Shown here one piece after another: positions 38,033 to 52,996 of a stretch of DNA of 64,000 nt; within the stretch, counting starts at the first letter, position 1; every line of letters starts with the position of its first letter. This stretch comes from Muscardinus avellanarius. Its lineage: Eukaryota; Chordata; Mammalia; Rodentia; Gliridae. Location of the stretch: contig OY726573.1 of assembly GCA_963383645.1 (NCBI GenBank), positions 13,796,989-13,860,988 on the forward strand. The letters run 5' to 3'. The notes under the pieces are model-generated. The model saw only the letters and a list, made by a program, of their open reading frames with translations, was not told where the DNA came from and made no database searches. Position numbers and translations under genes: made by a program.

Positions 38033-40855
38033 AAAACAGGGCCGGAGGTGTGGTTTGGAAGTAGAATCCCCCTGAGTTTTATTCCCAGTACAAAAATTTA
38101 CTCAGTTTCGGTTTAAGAGAAAAAAAAATAAGTGAATTTTTTCTACCCATTTAGCTTTGGGGCCCTGAATTAAACTTATAAGGGAGGACTAGTAACTTGG
38201 AAAGACTGAGGGCAGGGCAGTAGGCGGCAGATGCCTCGGAGCCCTGAGCCAGATGGCCTGATAAGGATAGACCCAAGGCAGCCAATATTAGACTATGAGC
38301 GGTTATTTAAAACGAGACTCGCTTTCCGCCACACGCTGCCGTCAGTGAACGAGCTCCTCCTCTGGGGGACGTGAGCTTCTGCGGAGGCATATGGCCCACT
38401 CATGAAAAGCAAATATCCCCAAACAAATGTCCCCGGAGGACTTTCCGGACCTCCGCCCTCGGCCGGCAGCCCACTTCCGAACCCGAAAATGAGCCATTCC
38501 AGGAGGAAACTGAGCGATTCGGGTCCAGAAAGAAGCAGAGCCGTGGGAGATTCGTGATGGGCTGGGGCGGGAGCTCCCTCTCTCCTGTTTAACATCCTCT
38601 GGGATGAGCCGGGCCTGCTGGTGCACACCTGGAATCCCTGCACTTGGGAGGCCGAGACAGGAGGCTCCAAGTTTCATGACCAGCCTTAGCAATTTTAGCA
38701 GACCCTCAGCCATGCAGCAAGACTCTGCTTCAAGGTTTAAAAAATAAATTTAAAAAATAGGGCTTGGGCTGGGCGTGGTGGCGCACACATGTAATCTCTG
38801 CGCTTGGGAGGCGGAGACAGGAGGATCGCGCAGGTTCGAAGCCAGCCGCGCTGGCTTAAGACACCCTGTTTCCAAATAAAAATTATATATATATATATAT
38901 ATATAATATATATTAATATATTATATATATTATATGTCTGGGAGTATAGCCTGGAGGTAGAAGGGTTTCCAGGATCCCCAGTACCAAAAAAAAAATAGGG
39001 CTTGGGGTGAAGCCAGGCGTGGTGGCGCACACTTGTAATCCCAGCATTCGGGAGGCTGAGACAGGAGGATCGCGGTTCATGGACAGCCTCAGCTACTCAG
39101 TGAGGCCCTCTGCAACTCAGTGAGACCCTGTTTCAAAATAAAGAATAAAAAACAGGGCTGGGGGTGTGGAGCTCAGAGTTAGAATGCCCCTGGCTTCCAT
39201 CCCTAGCACCAAAAAAAAAAAAATCATATGAAATTCAAATATATAGAGATATAGATGTAGATACAGATATAAATACATACATATTCTCGTATATATCTAG
39301 TTTTCCTGTGATTTAAACATCCTCAGAAGCAAAGAAATTGTGGAAAGGATAGTTTCATTTTCTGCACAAACCCCTGGGTCACTGCCAAATACTGCAAGCT
39401 CACAGAACACAAGGCCGGGCTAAAAACTCCGCAGTGGGAAGTGCCAGGAACGCCCGCTCGTGCACACCGCGCGGAAGGCGGAATCCACCCGCGGCGCCCA
39501 TCCATGCCAGCGCTGCTCAGGACAAGGAGCTGCTGCACTGTTTGTGTGTAATAAAAAGTTTTCAACCCCAAACTACCTGACATGCAAAGCAGTAGAAAAG
39601 GGCAGTCAGGCATGGTGGTGCGTGTCTAGAAAACCTGCTGCTTGGGAGGCTGAGGCAGGAGGCTCACAGCCTCCACAACTTAGAGCCCCTGTCTCAAAAA
39701 AAAAAAAAAAAGAAAGAAACCAAATTAAAACAACAAAACAGGGTTGGGAGTAGCTCAGTGATAGAGTGTCCCTGGGCTCAATCCCCAGTACAAGAAAGAA
39801 AGAAGGAAGAAATAGAGGGAGGAAGGGGGAAGGAGTGGTGGCACGCGCCTGTAATCCCAGTACTTATGAGGCTGAGAGAGAAGGATCACAGGTTCGAGGC
39901 CAGCCTCAGCAAGTAGTGAGGCTCTCATCAACCTAGTGAGACCCTATTTCAAAATAAAAATAAAAGCCAGGCGTGGTGGCGCACGCTTGTAATCCCAGCA
40001 TTCGGGAGGCTGAGACCTGGAGGATCGCAGTTCGTGGACAGTCTCAGCTACATAGTGAGGTCCTCTGCAACTCAGTGAGTGAGACCCGGTTTCAAAATAA
40101 AGAATAAGAAATAGGGCAGGGGGTGTAGCTCGGAGGTCAAATGCCCCTGGGTTCCATTGCCAGACCCGCAAATAAAAATAAAAAAATAAAAATAAATAAA
40201 AAAATAAAAATAAAATAGGGCTGGGGGTGTAGTTCAGAGGTAGAATGCCCCTGGGATCAGTCCCTAGTACCACAAACACTAACACACACAGAAAGAAAAA
40301 ACAAATGAGGAGAAAATGGAGAAAGAGAGAAGAAAAATAGATAAATGTGACTCGGGGAAAGATAATTAAAAGAAAGTGACCCTCTGGGCTGAAGGTGGCG
40401 CTCAGGGGTGAAGCACATGCTTAGCATGCAAGAGGCCCTGGATTTAATCCCCAGCATGAAATGAAATAGAAAGGAGATAAGAAGGAAAGAGAAAGAAACC
40501 AATTTAAAATAGACTTCCAAGCAGCGACTTAGAATTTATAAATACATTTAAAATATGAAAGGAAACTGATTCCAATAATTGGAGATAGATCATCTCAACA
40601 GACAACTAGAAACTATATATGTATAATGTTATAAATGAGCCGGGCGTGGTGGCGCACACTTGTAATCCCAGCATTCGGGAGGCTGAGACCTGGAGGATTG
40701 CGGTTCGGGACAGCCTCAGCTACTTAGTGAGGCCCTCTGCAACTCAGTGAGACCCTGTTTCAAAATAAAGAATAAAAAATAGGGCAGGGGGTATAGCTCG
40801 GAGGTAGGATGCCCCTGAGTTCCATCCCCAGACCAGCCCAAAAAAAAAAAAAAAA

Positions 40856-40895
<40 letters not shown>

Positions 40896-42684
40896 ATGTT
40901 ATAAATGTTTTAGTTTTTCCATAAGCAAAAGGTACAAAAACTGAATTAAATTTACTATTTGGCTCACTGGAGATGGCTGAAGAATCTATGAACTTGAAGG
41001 TAGGCTTACTAGACATTAAAGAACAAAAAAAAAATGAACAGCTTAGAAATCTGTGAGTGAATATAAAATGATTCAACATGAGTAATTTGAATATCAGGAG
41101 AGCCAAGTATGGTGGTGCACACCTGTCATCCCAATATCTGGGAGGCTGAAACAGGAGGATCACAGGTTGGAGGTCAGCCTCGGCAATTTAGTGAGGCCCT
41201 CAGCAACTTAATGAGACCCTGTTTCAATATAAAAAAAAATAAAAGGCATAAAAAGGGCTGGGGGTGTAGCCCAGAGGTAGAATGCCCCTGGGATAAATCC
41301 CCAGTGCCACATAGTTCTTAGGCTGAGGGGAAAAGATACAAGATGGCAACTAACTATATAAAAAAGAATGAAGGCCAGGCATGGTGGTACATACCTTTAA
41401 TACCAGGATTTGCTTTTTATTTTTTATATTGAAACAGGGTCTCATTAAGTTGCTGAGGGCCTCACTAAATTGCTGAGACAGGAGATCATAGGTTGTCTGC
41501 CATCCTCAGCAACTTAGCAAGGCCTTCAGTAAATCAGTGAGACCATGTCTCAATAAAAGATAAAAAATGTCAAGGATGTAGCTCTGAGATAGGATGCTGC
41601 TGGTTCAGTCCCCAGAAAAGAAAAACAAAAAATCTTGCCATCCTGGAGGAACCACTAAAAAAATATTTGATGCAAAGATTCACAGCTAGAAAGCCAATAG
41701 AGCCATTAAGTGGAATGTTAAAAATAGTTGGTTAGCAGCGGGGCGTGGTGGCGCACGCTTGTAATCCCAGCATTCGGGAGGCTGAGACAGGAGGATCTTG
41801 GTTCGTGGCCAGCCTCAGCTCCTTAGTGAGGCCCTCCGCAACTTAGCGAGACCTTGTTTCAAAATAACGAGTAAAAAAATAGGGCAGGGTGTGTAGCTCA
41901 GAGGTAAAATGCTCTTGGGTTCCATTCCTAGACGCCCCCACACACAAAAATAGTTGGTTAGCATAAAAGGAGGCAGCAGAGAAATAACAGAAGAACAAAG
42001 AACAGGTGACGGGGGAAATTACATTAAATGTAAATGAACTAAAAATTCCAAATAAAAAGCAGAGATTTCCTGGTTGGATAGAAAAGCAAAAATCAATTGT
42101 GTATTGATTCAAGATATGCACTTTAACTACAAATGGGAAATAGTAAGTAAAAAAAGATTAACCATGAAAAGAACATAAGAAAGCAGAAAGCTTAAAAGTG
42201 CATTAGTTGTTGTTGTTGTTGTTGTTGTTATTGTTGTTGTTTGTGGTACTGGAGATTGAACCCAGGGCCATTCTGCCTCCAAGCTACACCCTTAGCCCTA
42301 TTTTTATTTTTATTTGAAAACAAAGTTTCACTGAGTTGCTGAGGCTAGCTTTGAACCTGTCATCCTCCTATCTCAGCCTCCCAAGTATTGCAAGCCTGTG
42401 CCACCACACCTGGCGTTGAAAGTGCATATTAGTATCATACAAAAGACACTTCACGTTAAAGAGAACTACTAAAGATGAACTGGAATACTTAATAACGATA
42501 AAAATATCAAGCTGGGAGTGGTGAAGCACACCTGTAATCCCAGTAGTTGGGAGGCCGAGACAGAAGGATCACAGGGTGGAGGTCAGCCTCAGCAACTTAG
42601 CGAGGACCTCGTTACGTAAAGTAAAATAGGGCTGGGGGTGTAGCTCAGAAGTAGAATGCCCCTGGTTTCAATCTCTCTGTAACA

Positions 42685-42716
<32 letters not shown>

Positions 42717-44114
42717 TTAATAAACTCCATGTTCTCATTTTCTACTTCTACTTACAACGGAAAGACAATGTCTTCAACGGCATCAAAGTGGCAAGTGGAG
42801 ATGAGGGTCTCTTTGAAATCTGTGAAGTTGATGCGATAGATGTACGATTCTTCTGTTCCCACGAAAAACTGGTGCCCTTCTCCTCGCAGGGTGATGGACG
42901 TGATGCCCCCCTGTAACTGGATTTTCCTTTAAAGAGAAGCACAAAGGCAAAGTCAGTTCAATGGGCCACCATGTAGTTATCACCCACCTGAAGCAGCACG
43001 GAGGACGCAGGATGGCGGGCAGCTTGCGATGTGCCCTCAGAAAAGAGGTGCAGCTGGACACGGAGGAGTAACTTGCCGTGTCGGGCACCCACAGCCAGCA
43101 AAGGAAGATCTCAGTCAGTCGGCATAAGTTAAGATAGGACAAGCCGGCCGTGGTGGTGCATGGCTGTAATCCCAGCATTCGGGAGGCTGAGACAGGAGGA
43201 TCGCGGTTTGAGCCCAGACTCAGCTGCTTAGTGAGGCCCTTTGCAACTCAGTGAGACCCTGTTTCAAAATAAAGAATAAAAAATAGGGCTGGGGGTGTAG
43301 CTGAGAGGTAGAATGACCCTGGGTTCTATTCCCAGTACAGGGGGAAAAAAAAAAAAAAAAGGACAAGCTGGGTATAGTGGTACACAGCTGTAGTTCCAGT
43401 AGTTCGGAGGCTGAGACACAGGAGAATCACAGGTTTGAGGATAACCTCAGCAAGTAGTGAGACTCTCATCAACCTAGAGAGACTCTGTTTCAAAAAATAA
43501 TAATAAAAAAGTAAAATAGGTCTGTGAGTTTAACTCGGAGACAGAATGTCCCCCAGTACCACACACACACACACACACAAAAAGGGTTACATAATTTATG
43601 TATATTTATCACCATAGTAAAAATGTTATGTAGTAATATTGAAAACATGGATGATGTTTGCATGAAATAAAAATAGCACACAAATTTTATGTAAAAACAA
43701 ACAAAGCCAGGTGTGGTGGTGCCCTCTTGTAATCCCAGTACTTGGGAGGCTGAGACAAGAAGATCATGGTTCACAGACAGCCTCAGCTACTTAGTGATGC
43801 CCTTTGCAACCCAGCGAGACCTTGTTTCAAAAATAAACAATACAAAATAGAGCTGGTGTAGCTTGGAGGTAGAATGCCCCTGGGTTCCATCTCCAGTATG
43901 GCTAAATAAATAAATAAGTAAATAGCCGGGCGTGGTGGCGCACGCTTGTAATCCCCGCGCTTGGGAGGCAGAGACGGGAGGATCGCACAGGTTCAAAGCC
44001 AGCCGCACGCACTGGCTTAGGAGACCCCGTTTCCAAATAAAAAATATAAAAATAGGTCTGGGAGTGTAGCCCAGAGGTAGAAGGGCTTCCAGGAACCCCA
44101 GTACCACTAAAAAA

Positions 44115-44153
<39 letters not shown>

Positions 44154-44704
44154 ATACATAATATATTTAAAAGCTTGTATGAAAGCTTGTGTAAAAAAAA
44201 ATGGTCAATAGTGCCTATCTTTGCTAGACCTTCAGAAATTATTTTCTCTTCTTCTATTTTTCAGATTTCCTCTACACATTTCCTAACTATGAGCTGTGTG
44301 TGTGTGTGTGCCCGCACGTGCGGTGCTGGGGACTGAACCCAGGGGCATTGTATCTCCCAACTACACCCTTAGCCCTTTTTATATTTTTATTTTCAAGCTG
44401 GGTCTTGCTAAGATGCTGAGGCCATTTATATAGCCGAAATTGCTGAAGCTAGCCTCAAACCTGTGATCCTCCTGTCGCGACCTCCCAGATACTGGGATTA
44501 CAGATGTGCGCCATTATGCAGGTATGAGCTTTAAAAAAGGAGGAGGAGGAAGGAAAATAAATCAACGAGGCCCTAGGAACCTGACATTCCTCTGCACCTA
44601 ATTTAGCTGGGACAATATGAATTCAACGAGGATTCCTGTGCAGGGAGCCAGAGTAGGAAATTTGATGTTTTTTGTTGTTGTTTTTTGTTTTTTATTTTTT
44701 TATT

Positions 44705-44739
<35 letters not shown>

Positions 44740-47700
44740 TTTTTTGCGGGTCTGGGGATGGAACCCAGGGGTATTCGACCTCCGAGCTCCACCCCCTGCC
44801 CTGTTTTTTATTCTTTATTTTGAAACAGGGTCTCACTGAGTTGCGGAGGGCCTCACTCGGTAGCTGAAGCTGTCCGCGAACCACGATCTTCCGGTCTCAG
44901 CCTCCCGAATGCTGGGATATCAAGCGTGCACCACCACGCCCGGCTTAAATTCGATGCTTTTGAAAGAGCCTCTTGTTGGCGCAGCAGAGTGCTGCGTGAA
45001 TAAAAGAAAACCACAAGTTCCTTCACTAACAAGAGAAGTGACTCTGGACCACTTGCCAGAAGCCGCTGGCCTCAGTTCCCAAAGCCACAGAATCATCCCT
45101 CACTGAGTTGCTGAGAGCCTCACTAAGTAGCTGAGGCTGGCTTCGAACCCGTGTGATCCTCCTGTCTCAGCCTCCCAAGCGTGGGGATTATAAGCGTGCG
45201 CCACCACGCCTGGCTACAATTTTCTTTTATCATCCCTGGGACTGCTCAATGAGCTGGCTGCATCACCCTACTAAAACCCCGAAGGCAGTAATGATAGCCT
45301 CCAACTTGAGCCTACACCATCACCCAGGGTCACTTTGGAAACACACCATCAACCCGTAGCAATGGCTTGGAGTCTAATTATCTTTATCACAGTGGGAATG
45401 TTTACGTATTAAATTTGAGGGGTTAAACATCGGGGAGTTGGAGGCTGGGTGTAGTGGTGTACACCTCTAATCCTGGTGTTTGGGAGGCTGAGGCAGGAGG
45501 ATCGAGACCTGCAGCAATTTAGTGAGATTCTTTAAAAAAAATAAAAATAGACGCCAGCTGGGGCCCAGGTCGCGGGACTCTGGGCCCCGGGGCCAAACTG
45601 CGCATAGCACGCCAGACCCCTGGAGAAACCGGGCCCAGTACCCTGGGACCCAGGTGGGGGTCAGGCGGGGCACGCCAGCCAGGGCCCGGGTCGCGAGACT
45701 CTGGGCCCTGGGCTGAACTGCGCGTAACACGCCAGACCCCTGGAGAAACCGGGCTCAGTACCCTGGGTTCCGGGCAGGGGTCGCGCGGAGCACACCAGCC
45801 GGGGCCCGGGTCGTGGGACCCTGGGCCCTAGGCAGAGTAGTGCGGATCACTCTGGACCCATGGGGAAACCGACCTGGTTACAGTGCTACTGAGTGAGTGC
45901 CTGATCCCACTACCTCCTCAAACCACATATACTGTCTTCTCTTATTAAAAAAAAAAAAAAAAGAACAGAAAAAGAAAAAGAAAAATATCGGAGAGGAGGT
46001 AAGAAAGCCGTTATGGATGCCAGGACACTGGAGATGCAGACAAAACTTATCTAAATGCACTGGAACTTATGGAAAAATTCCCCGTGAAGGAGGACTGCTA
46101 TTTCTCTATATTGTTAAGAATCTCAGATATCACCTGTAAGGAGAGAGTTTAGCGGAGACCAAGGAGAAAGGCGGTGTTGAAAGAGGTCTCCGCGATGGTG
46201 GTGGAGACTTATATTCAGGAGAAGCAGAAACCGGATCCTACCAACCTTATTTTTTTGGAGAAATTATACCAAATGTCGAATGCTACCATCACGCATGCTT
46301 AGGAACACTGGACAACATTCAGAGTGGAAAAAGAGCCTGGGAAGGATTTGAAATGGTGGAGGCAGTGGCAATGGCAGTGGCCAGTACTCAGGGGAGGCAG
46401 ACATCTGATACATTACACCTGGAACCTTTGAAATAATAACCACAGAGACAGTGATCAGAACCTGCTGAGGGGTTAGGCAGGTGCCAGGGCCAGTGGCCGA
46501 CATCGAAGCTTACTGTGAGGCAAGGCCACTACTGAGGCCTCCGTGGCCGGGATTGGAGCCTGCCGAGGGGTTAGGCCAGTGCTGGGGTCAGCGAGGCCAG
46601 CATCAGAGCCTGCCATGAGGCAAGGCCGGTGCTGGGGCCTCCGAGGACAGGACTGGAGCCTGCTGAGGGGTTAGGCCAGTGCTGGGGCCAGCAAGGCCGG
46701 CATCGGAGCCTGCCATGAGGCAAGGCCAGTACTGGGGCCTCCGAGGCCAGGATAAGAGCCTGCTGAGGGGTTAGGCCAGTGCTGGGGCCAGCAAGGCCGG
46801 CATCGAAGCCTGCCATGAGGCAAGGCCAGTACTGGGGCCTTCAAGGCCGGGATCAGAGCCTGCTGAGGGATTAGGCCGGTGCTGGGGCCAGCGAGGCCGG
46901 CATCAGAGCTTGCCGTGAGGCAAGGCCGGTGCTGGGGCCTCCGAGGCCGGGATAAGAGCCTGCTGAGGGGTTAGGCCGGTGCTGGGGCCAGCAAGGCCGG
47001 CATCAGAGCCTGCTGTGAGGCAAGGCCGGTTCTGGGGCCTCCGAGGCCAGGATAAGAGCCTGCCGAGGGGTTAGGCCAGTGCTGGGGCCAGCGAGGCTGG
47101 CACTGGAGCCTGCCATGAGGCAAGGCCAGTACTGGGGCCTCTGAGGCCGGGATCGTAGCCTGCCTTGAGGCAAGGCCGGTACTGGGGCCTCTGAGGCCAG
47201 GATAAGAGCCTGCCGAGGGGTTAGGCGAGGCCGGGATCGGAGCCTGCCTTTAGGCAAGGCCGGTACTGGGGCCTCCGAGGCCAGGATAAGAGCCTGCCGA
47301 GGGGTTAGGCTGGTGCTGGGGCCAGCAAGGCCAGCATCGGAGCCTGCCATGAGGCATGGCCAGTGCTGGGGCCTCCAAGGCCAGGATCGGAGCCTGCCGA
47401 GGAGTTAGGCCGGTGCTGGGGCCAGCGAGCCTGGCATCGGAGCCTGCCATGAGGCAAGGCCGGTACTGGGGCCTCCAAGGCCAGGATAAGAGCCTGCCGA
47501 GGGGTTAGGCCGGTGCTGGGGCCAGCGAGGCCGGCATTAGAGCCTACACTGAGGCAAGGCCGCCAGTTCTGGGGCCTCCGAGGCCAGGATAAGAGCCTGC
47601 CGAGGGGTTAGGCCAGTGCTGGGGCCAGCGAGGCTGGCACTGGAGCCTGCCATGAGGTAAGGCCGGTACTGGGGCCTCCGAGGCCGGGATTGGAGCCTGC

Positions 47701-50700
47701 CTTGAGGCAAGGCCGGTACTGGGGCCTCTGAGACCAGGATAAGAGCCTGCCGAGGGGTTAGGCTGGTGTTGGGGCCAGCAAGGCCAGCATCAGAGCCTGC
47801 CATGAGGCATGGCCAGTGCTGGGGCCTCCAAGGCCGGGATCAGAGCCTGCCGAGGAGTTAGGCCGGTGCTGGGGCCAGCGAGGCTGGCATTGGAGCCTGC
47901 CGTGAGGCATGGCCGGTGCTGGGGCCTCCGAGGCCAGGATCGGATCCTGCCGAGGGGTTAGGCCGGTGCTGGGGCCAGCGAGGCCGGCACCGGAGCCTGC
48001 CATGAGGCATGGCGGGTGCTGGGGCCTCTGAGGCCAGTATCGGAATCTGCCAAGGGGTTAGGCCGGTGCTGGGGCCAGCGAGGCCGGCATCGGAGCCTGC
48101 CATGAGGCATGGCGGGTGCTGGGGCCTCTGAGGCCAGTATCGGAATCTGCCAAGGGGTTAGGCCGGTGCTGGGGCCAGCGAGGCCGGCATCGGAGCCTGC
48201 CATGAGGCATGGCCAGTGCTGGGGCCTCCGAGGTCAGGATCTGAGTCTGCCGAGGGGTTAGGTCGGTGCAGGGCCAGCAAGGCCAGCACCGGAGCCTGCC
48301 ATGAGGCAAGGTCGGTACTGGGGCCTCCGAGGCCGGGATTGGAGCCTGCCGAGGGGTTAGGCCAGAGCTAGGGCCAGTGAGGCTGGCATCAGAGCCTGCT
48401 GTAAGGCAAGGCTGGTGCTGAGGCCTCCGAGGCCGGGATCGGAGCCTACCGTGAGGCAAGGCCGGTACTGGGGCCTCCGAGGCCAGGATAAGAGCCTGCC
48501 GAGGGGTTAGGCCGGTGCTGGGGCCAGCGAGGCCAGTATCGGAGCCTGCCGTGAGGCAAGGCCAGCATCGGAGCCTGCCGTGAGGCATGGCCAGTGCTGG
48601 GGCCTCCTAGGCTGGTAGCGGAACCTGCCGAGGGGTTAGGCTGGTGCTGGGGCCAACGAGGCTGGCATTGGAGCCTGCCGTGAGGCTAGGCTAGTGCTGG
48701 GGCCTCCGAGGCTGGGATTGGAATCCTGCCAGGGGGTTAGGCCGGTGCAGGGGCCAATGGCCAGCATCGGAGCCTGGCGTGAGGCAAGTTCACTCTTGTG
48801 GCCTCCAAGGCCGGGACCAAAGCCAGCTTAGGGGTTAGACTGGTGCAGGGGCCAGCGAGACCAGAACTGGGGCCTCCCATGAGGCAAGGCCGCTGCTTGA
48901 GCCAGCGAGGTCTGGATCAGTCCACTGAGTAGCCAGGCCACTACTGGGGCCGTCAAGAGTGGGATCGGTACTTGCAACACAGCATGCACAGAGAAATATC
49001 GCAGAAAATATAAATCAGACGCTTCTCTTAATCAGCAAGAACTAGGAGGAAAAGGGCAACAGGAAGAGGTTGAGCTATAGAAAGGGCCCTATAGTGAAGC
49101 AACTAATGTGACCAATCAGAGGGTATGTAATACTGGAGGACGGAGCCTCTTTAAAACGCAGGAGGTACATAAACAAATGTATCAAAGTAAATCACCAAAG
49201 AAGGTGGGATGGAGGGAGGGGGAGGGAATGGGGTGGGGGCTGGAGGAGGGCTAATTGGATGATGTGTGCTTGCATATCCTCTCAAGTCTTGTACTCCAAT
49301 GTGATTGATATATGACTACAATGCACCAATTTAAAAAATAAATTAATTTAATAAATAAATAAATAAAAATTAGAGGCTGAGACAGGAGGATGGCAGGCTT
49401 GAGACCAGCCAGACTCAACAACTTAGCAAGGTCCTCAGCAACTTAGCAAAAAACCCTGTTCTCGCCAGGCGTGGTGGTGCACACTTGTAATCCCCGTGCT
49501 TGGGAGGTGGAGACAGGAGGATCGCGCAGGTTCGAAGCCAGCCGCGCTGGCTTAAGAGACCCTGTTTCCAAATAAAAAGTATAAAATGGGTCTGGGAGTG
49601 TAGCCCGGAGGGAGAAGGTTTCCAGGAACTTCTACACACACCAAAAAAAGGACTAAAACATAGTGTTGAGGGTGTATCTCAGAGGTAGAATGCCTGTGGG
49701 TTCCATCCCCAGTACTGCAAAAATAAATAAATAAAATAAAAAATAAATTGCACATCATCTGAGTGGCAAATTCTAAATCTTGTGCCTTCCTGCTCCATCC
49801 TGCCCAGGACCTGAATCATCCTTTGTCCAACATCTCGGTTGTATCTTCTACCAGCCTGTTATCCACTTAGTAGCCATCTTGGTTTATCAGATCAAGCGTC
49901 TCATTATCACACCTTGCTGGCTGGTGTCCAACTAACCCTTATCTCACTTTGTAATGGCCCCAAAGCACAAGAGAAGTGATGCTGGAGATCCAGGCGTGCC
50001 AAAGAAAAGCCAACTTAACCAAAGAAAAATAAATTGTATGCCTAAGTTGCTAAGAAGATTTTTTTTTATATACTGGGTATTGAACCCAAGGACCCTCTAC
50101 TTCCAAGCTATATCTCAGCCCCTCCCCCCTTTTTTTGCGGGTTTGGGGATGGAACCCAGGGGAATTCTGCCTCCGAGCTACACCCCCAGCCCTATTTTTA
50201 ATTTTTTATTTTGAAACAGGGTCTCATTGAGTTGCAAAGGGCCTCACCAAGCAGCTGAGGCTGTTCCCAAACCACGATCCTCCTGTCTCAGCCTCCCGAA
50301 TGCTGGGGTTACAAGCGTGCACCACCACAATGGGCCTACCTCAGCCTTTTTTATTTTATATCTCACTACATTGCCGAGGATCTAAGGTGCTGAGCCCGGC
50401 CTTGAACCTGCAATCTGCTGGCTGCAAACCTGCGATCCTCCTGCCTCTGACTCTTAAATACTGGGATCCCAGGCCTGCACCACCAGTCCTGGCAAGATGC
50501 AATTCTTTAACCCCAAACAACGGTGCCAACAGCGTTAGTGGCTGGCTGTAGCTGAAGCTCCCTCTAGTGGGTCTCTACATATCCCAGTTCTGTGAGGCCC
50601 AGAACTTACTTGATGGGTTTGTAGCTGGGGCTTTTGCAAAAGACCAGCAATCCGGCTCCAGAGCCCACCAACAAACCCCCCATCTTCAGGTACTTGATAG

Positions 50701-52945
50701 CCGACACACCCTAGGGGGAGAAACAGTTTTGTGAGGAAGGCCAGGTGGCCTCCTCCTTCAAGAGCGATGCACACCCAACCCGGACAGCGAGGCCAAGGCC
50801 TCAGGTGACCCACGTGCTGCTGGGGAGGCGCAGGAAGGCACTACCACGATGTGCCCGGGCTGGCCAAGAGGATTCCCGGCCAACCAGGCTCACGCGCTAG
50901 GAAGCAGCTTTCCTGGGCCTGCGAGAAGCCGATGTGGTTTGCCACCCGCCGCCCTAAAGTCACCTCTGAGCTGGGCGTGGTGGCACACGCTTGTCATCCC
51001 AGTACTTGGGAGGCTGAGACCGGAGGATTGCAGGTTGGCAGCCGGCCTCAGCTACTTAGTGAGGCCCTCTGCGACTTAGTGAGACCCTGGTTCAAAATAA
51101 AGAATACAAAATAGGGCTGGAGGTGTAGCTCACAAAAAAATAAAGAAAAATAAAGTCACCTATGCATCAATGTTACCACATTTACATCCACAGATTCCAT
51201 CAGAGCAGAATCTCGGTGCAATCTAAGCAAGAGCAGCTGTTCCATTACCACTCTCCATCAGAAAGCAGTTTATTATTATTATTATTATTATTAATTATTA
51301 TTATTATTGTTGTTGTTGTTGTTGTTTTGTTGTTGTTGTGTTCTGGCGATTGAGCACAGGGGCATTCTTCCTCTGAGCTACACCCCCAGCCTTTTTAAAA
51401 AATTATTATTTTTTTTGTTCAAAAACAGAGTCTCACAATGTTACTGAGAGTCTCTAAGTTGCTGAGGCCGGTCTGGAACCTGTGATTCCTCTGTTTCAGC
51501 CTCCCAAGTCCTGGGATCACAGGCTTGTGCCACCATTCCCGACCTTTTTCATTCTTTTTATTTTGTGTGTGTGGTAGTGGGGATGGAACCCAGGGGCTAC
51601 ACCCCAACCCAAGTTTTTATTCTTTATTTTGAAACAGGGTCTCACTGAGTTGCAGAGGGCCTCACTAAGTAGCTGAGGCTGTCTGCGAACCCAGATCCTC
51701 CTGTCTCAGCCTCCTTAATGCTGGGATTACAAGCATGCACCACCACGCCTGGCTCTTTTTCATTCTTTTGAAATACGTCTCAATTAGTTGCTGAAGCTGG
51801 CCTCAAACCTGCGATCTTTCTGTCTCAGCCTCCCATGTACTGGGATTATAGGCTTGCATCATCATTCCCAGCCAAAACTTAATTCTTTTGTGTGTGTATG
51901 TGTGTCTATGTGTATGTGTTACTGGGGATTGAACCCAGAGATAGTCTGCATTTGAGATACACTCCAGCCCTATTCTTTTTTTTTTTTTTTTTTTTTTTTT
52001 GGTGGTACTGGGGTTCCTGGAAGCCCTTCTACCTCCAGGCTAAACTCCCAGACCTTATTTTATATTTTTTATTTATTTGGAAACAGGGTCTCTTAAGCCA
52101 GCGAGGCTGACTATGAACCTGTGCCATCCTCCTGTCTCTGCCTCCCAAGCGCGGGGATTACAAGCGTGCGCCACCACGCCCGGCTCTATTTATTTTCTTA
52201 AAATTTTACTTTTTTTGCGGGTCTGGGGATGAAACCCAGGTCATTCAACCTCTGAGCTACACCTGCCCTGTTTTTTATTCTTTATTTTGAAACAGGGTCT
52301 AAGTTGCGGAGAGTCTCACTAAGTAGCTGAGGCTGTTCGTGAACCGCGGTCCTCCGGTCTCTGCCTCTGGAATGCTGGGATTACAACCATGCACCGCCAT
52401 GCCCAGCTTTATTTTTTATTTTGAATCAAAGTCTCACTAGATTACTGAGAGTCTTGCTACACTGCTGAGGCTGTCCTCCAACCTGCGATCCACCAGGAAA
52501 TCGAGGCGTCCACACCCAGCAAACAAGGACAATTTTGTGCTATCGTTGAATGTCAAATATGGTCACTTTGCATTTGTAAGAATAAGTTCTGGCTAGACAC
52601 AGTGGGACACGCCTGCAGTCCCAGTACTTGGGAGGCTGAGACAGGAGGATCACAGGTTGGAGGAACGGCCTCATCAATCTAGCGAGACCCTGATTTGAAA
52701 TAAAAATAAAAAACTGGGTGTGGTAGTGCACGCTTGTAATCCCAGCACTTGGGAGGTTGAGACAGGAGGATCGCACAGGTTCAAGGCCAGCCTCAGCTAC
52801 TTAGGCTCTCAGCAACTTAGTGAGACCCTGTTTCCAAATAAAATATAAAATAGGTGTGGAAATGTAGCCCAAAGGTAGAAAGCCCCTGGGTTCCATTCCT
52901 GGTACAAGAAAGAGAGAAAGAGAGGGAGAGAGGGAGAGAGGGAGA

Positions 52946-52996
<51 letters not shown>

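Noticed and set aside
48058..48588. 176-codon and similar open frames in the VNTR arrays
   Set aside because: Frames are low-complexity repeats, shift with each 100 bp unit, and are not kept between copies.
46466..48990. CRISPR-like regular repeat array
   Set aside because: Units are contiguous tandem repeats without unique spacers, in a mammalian nuclear context.
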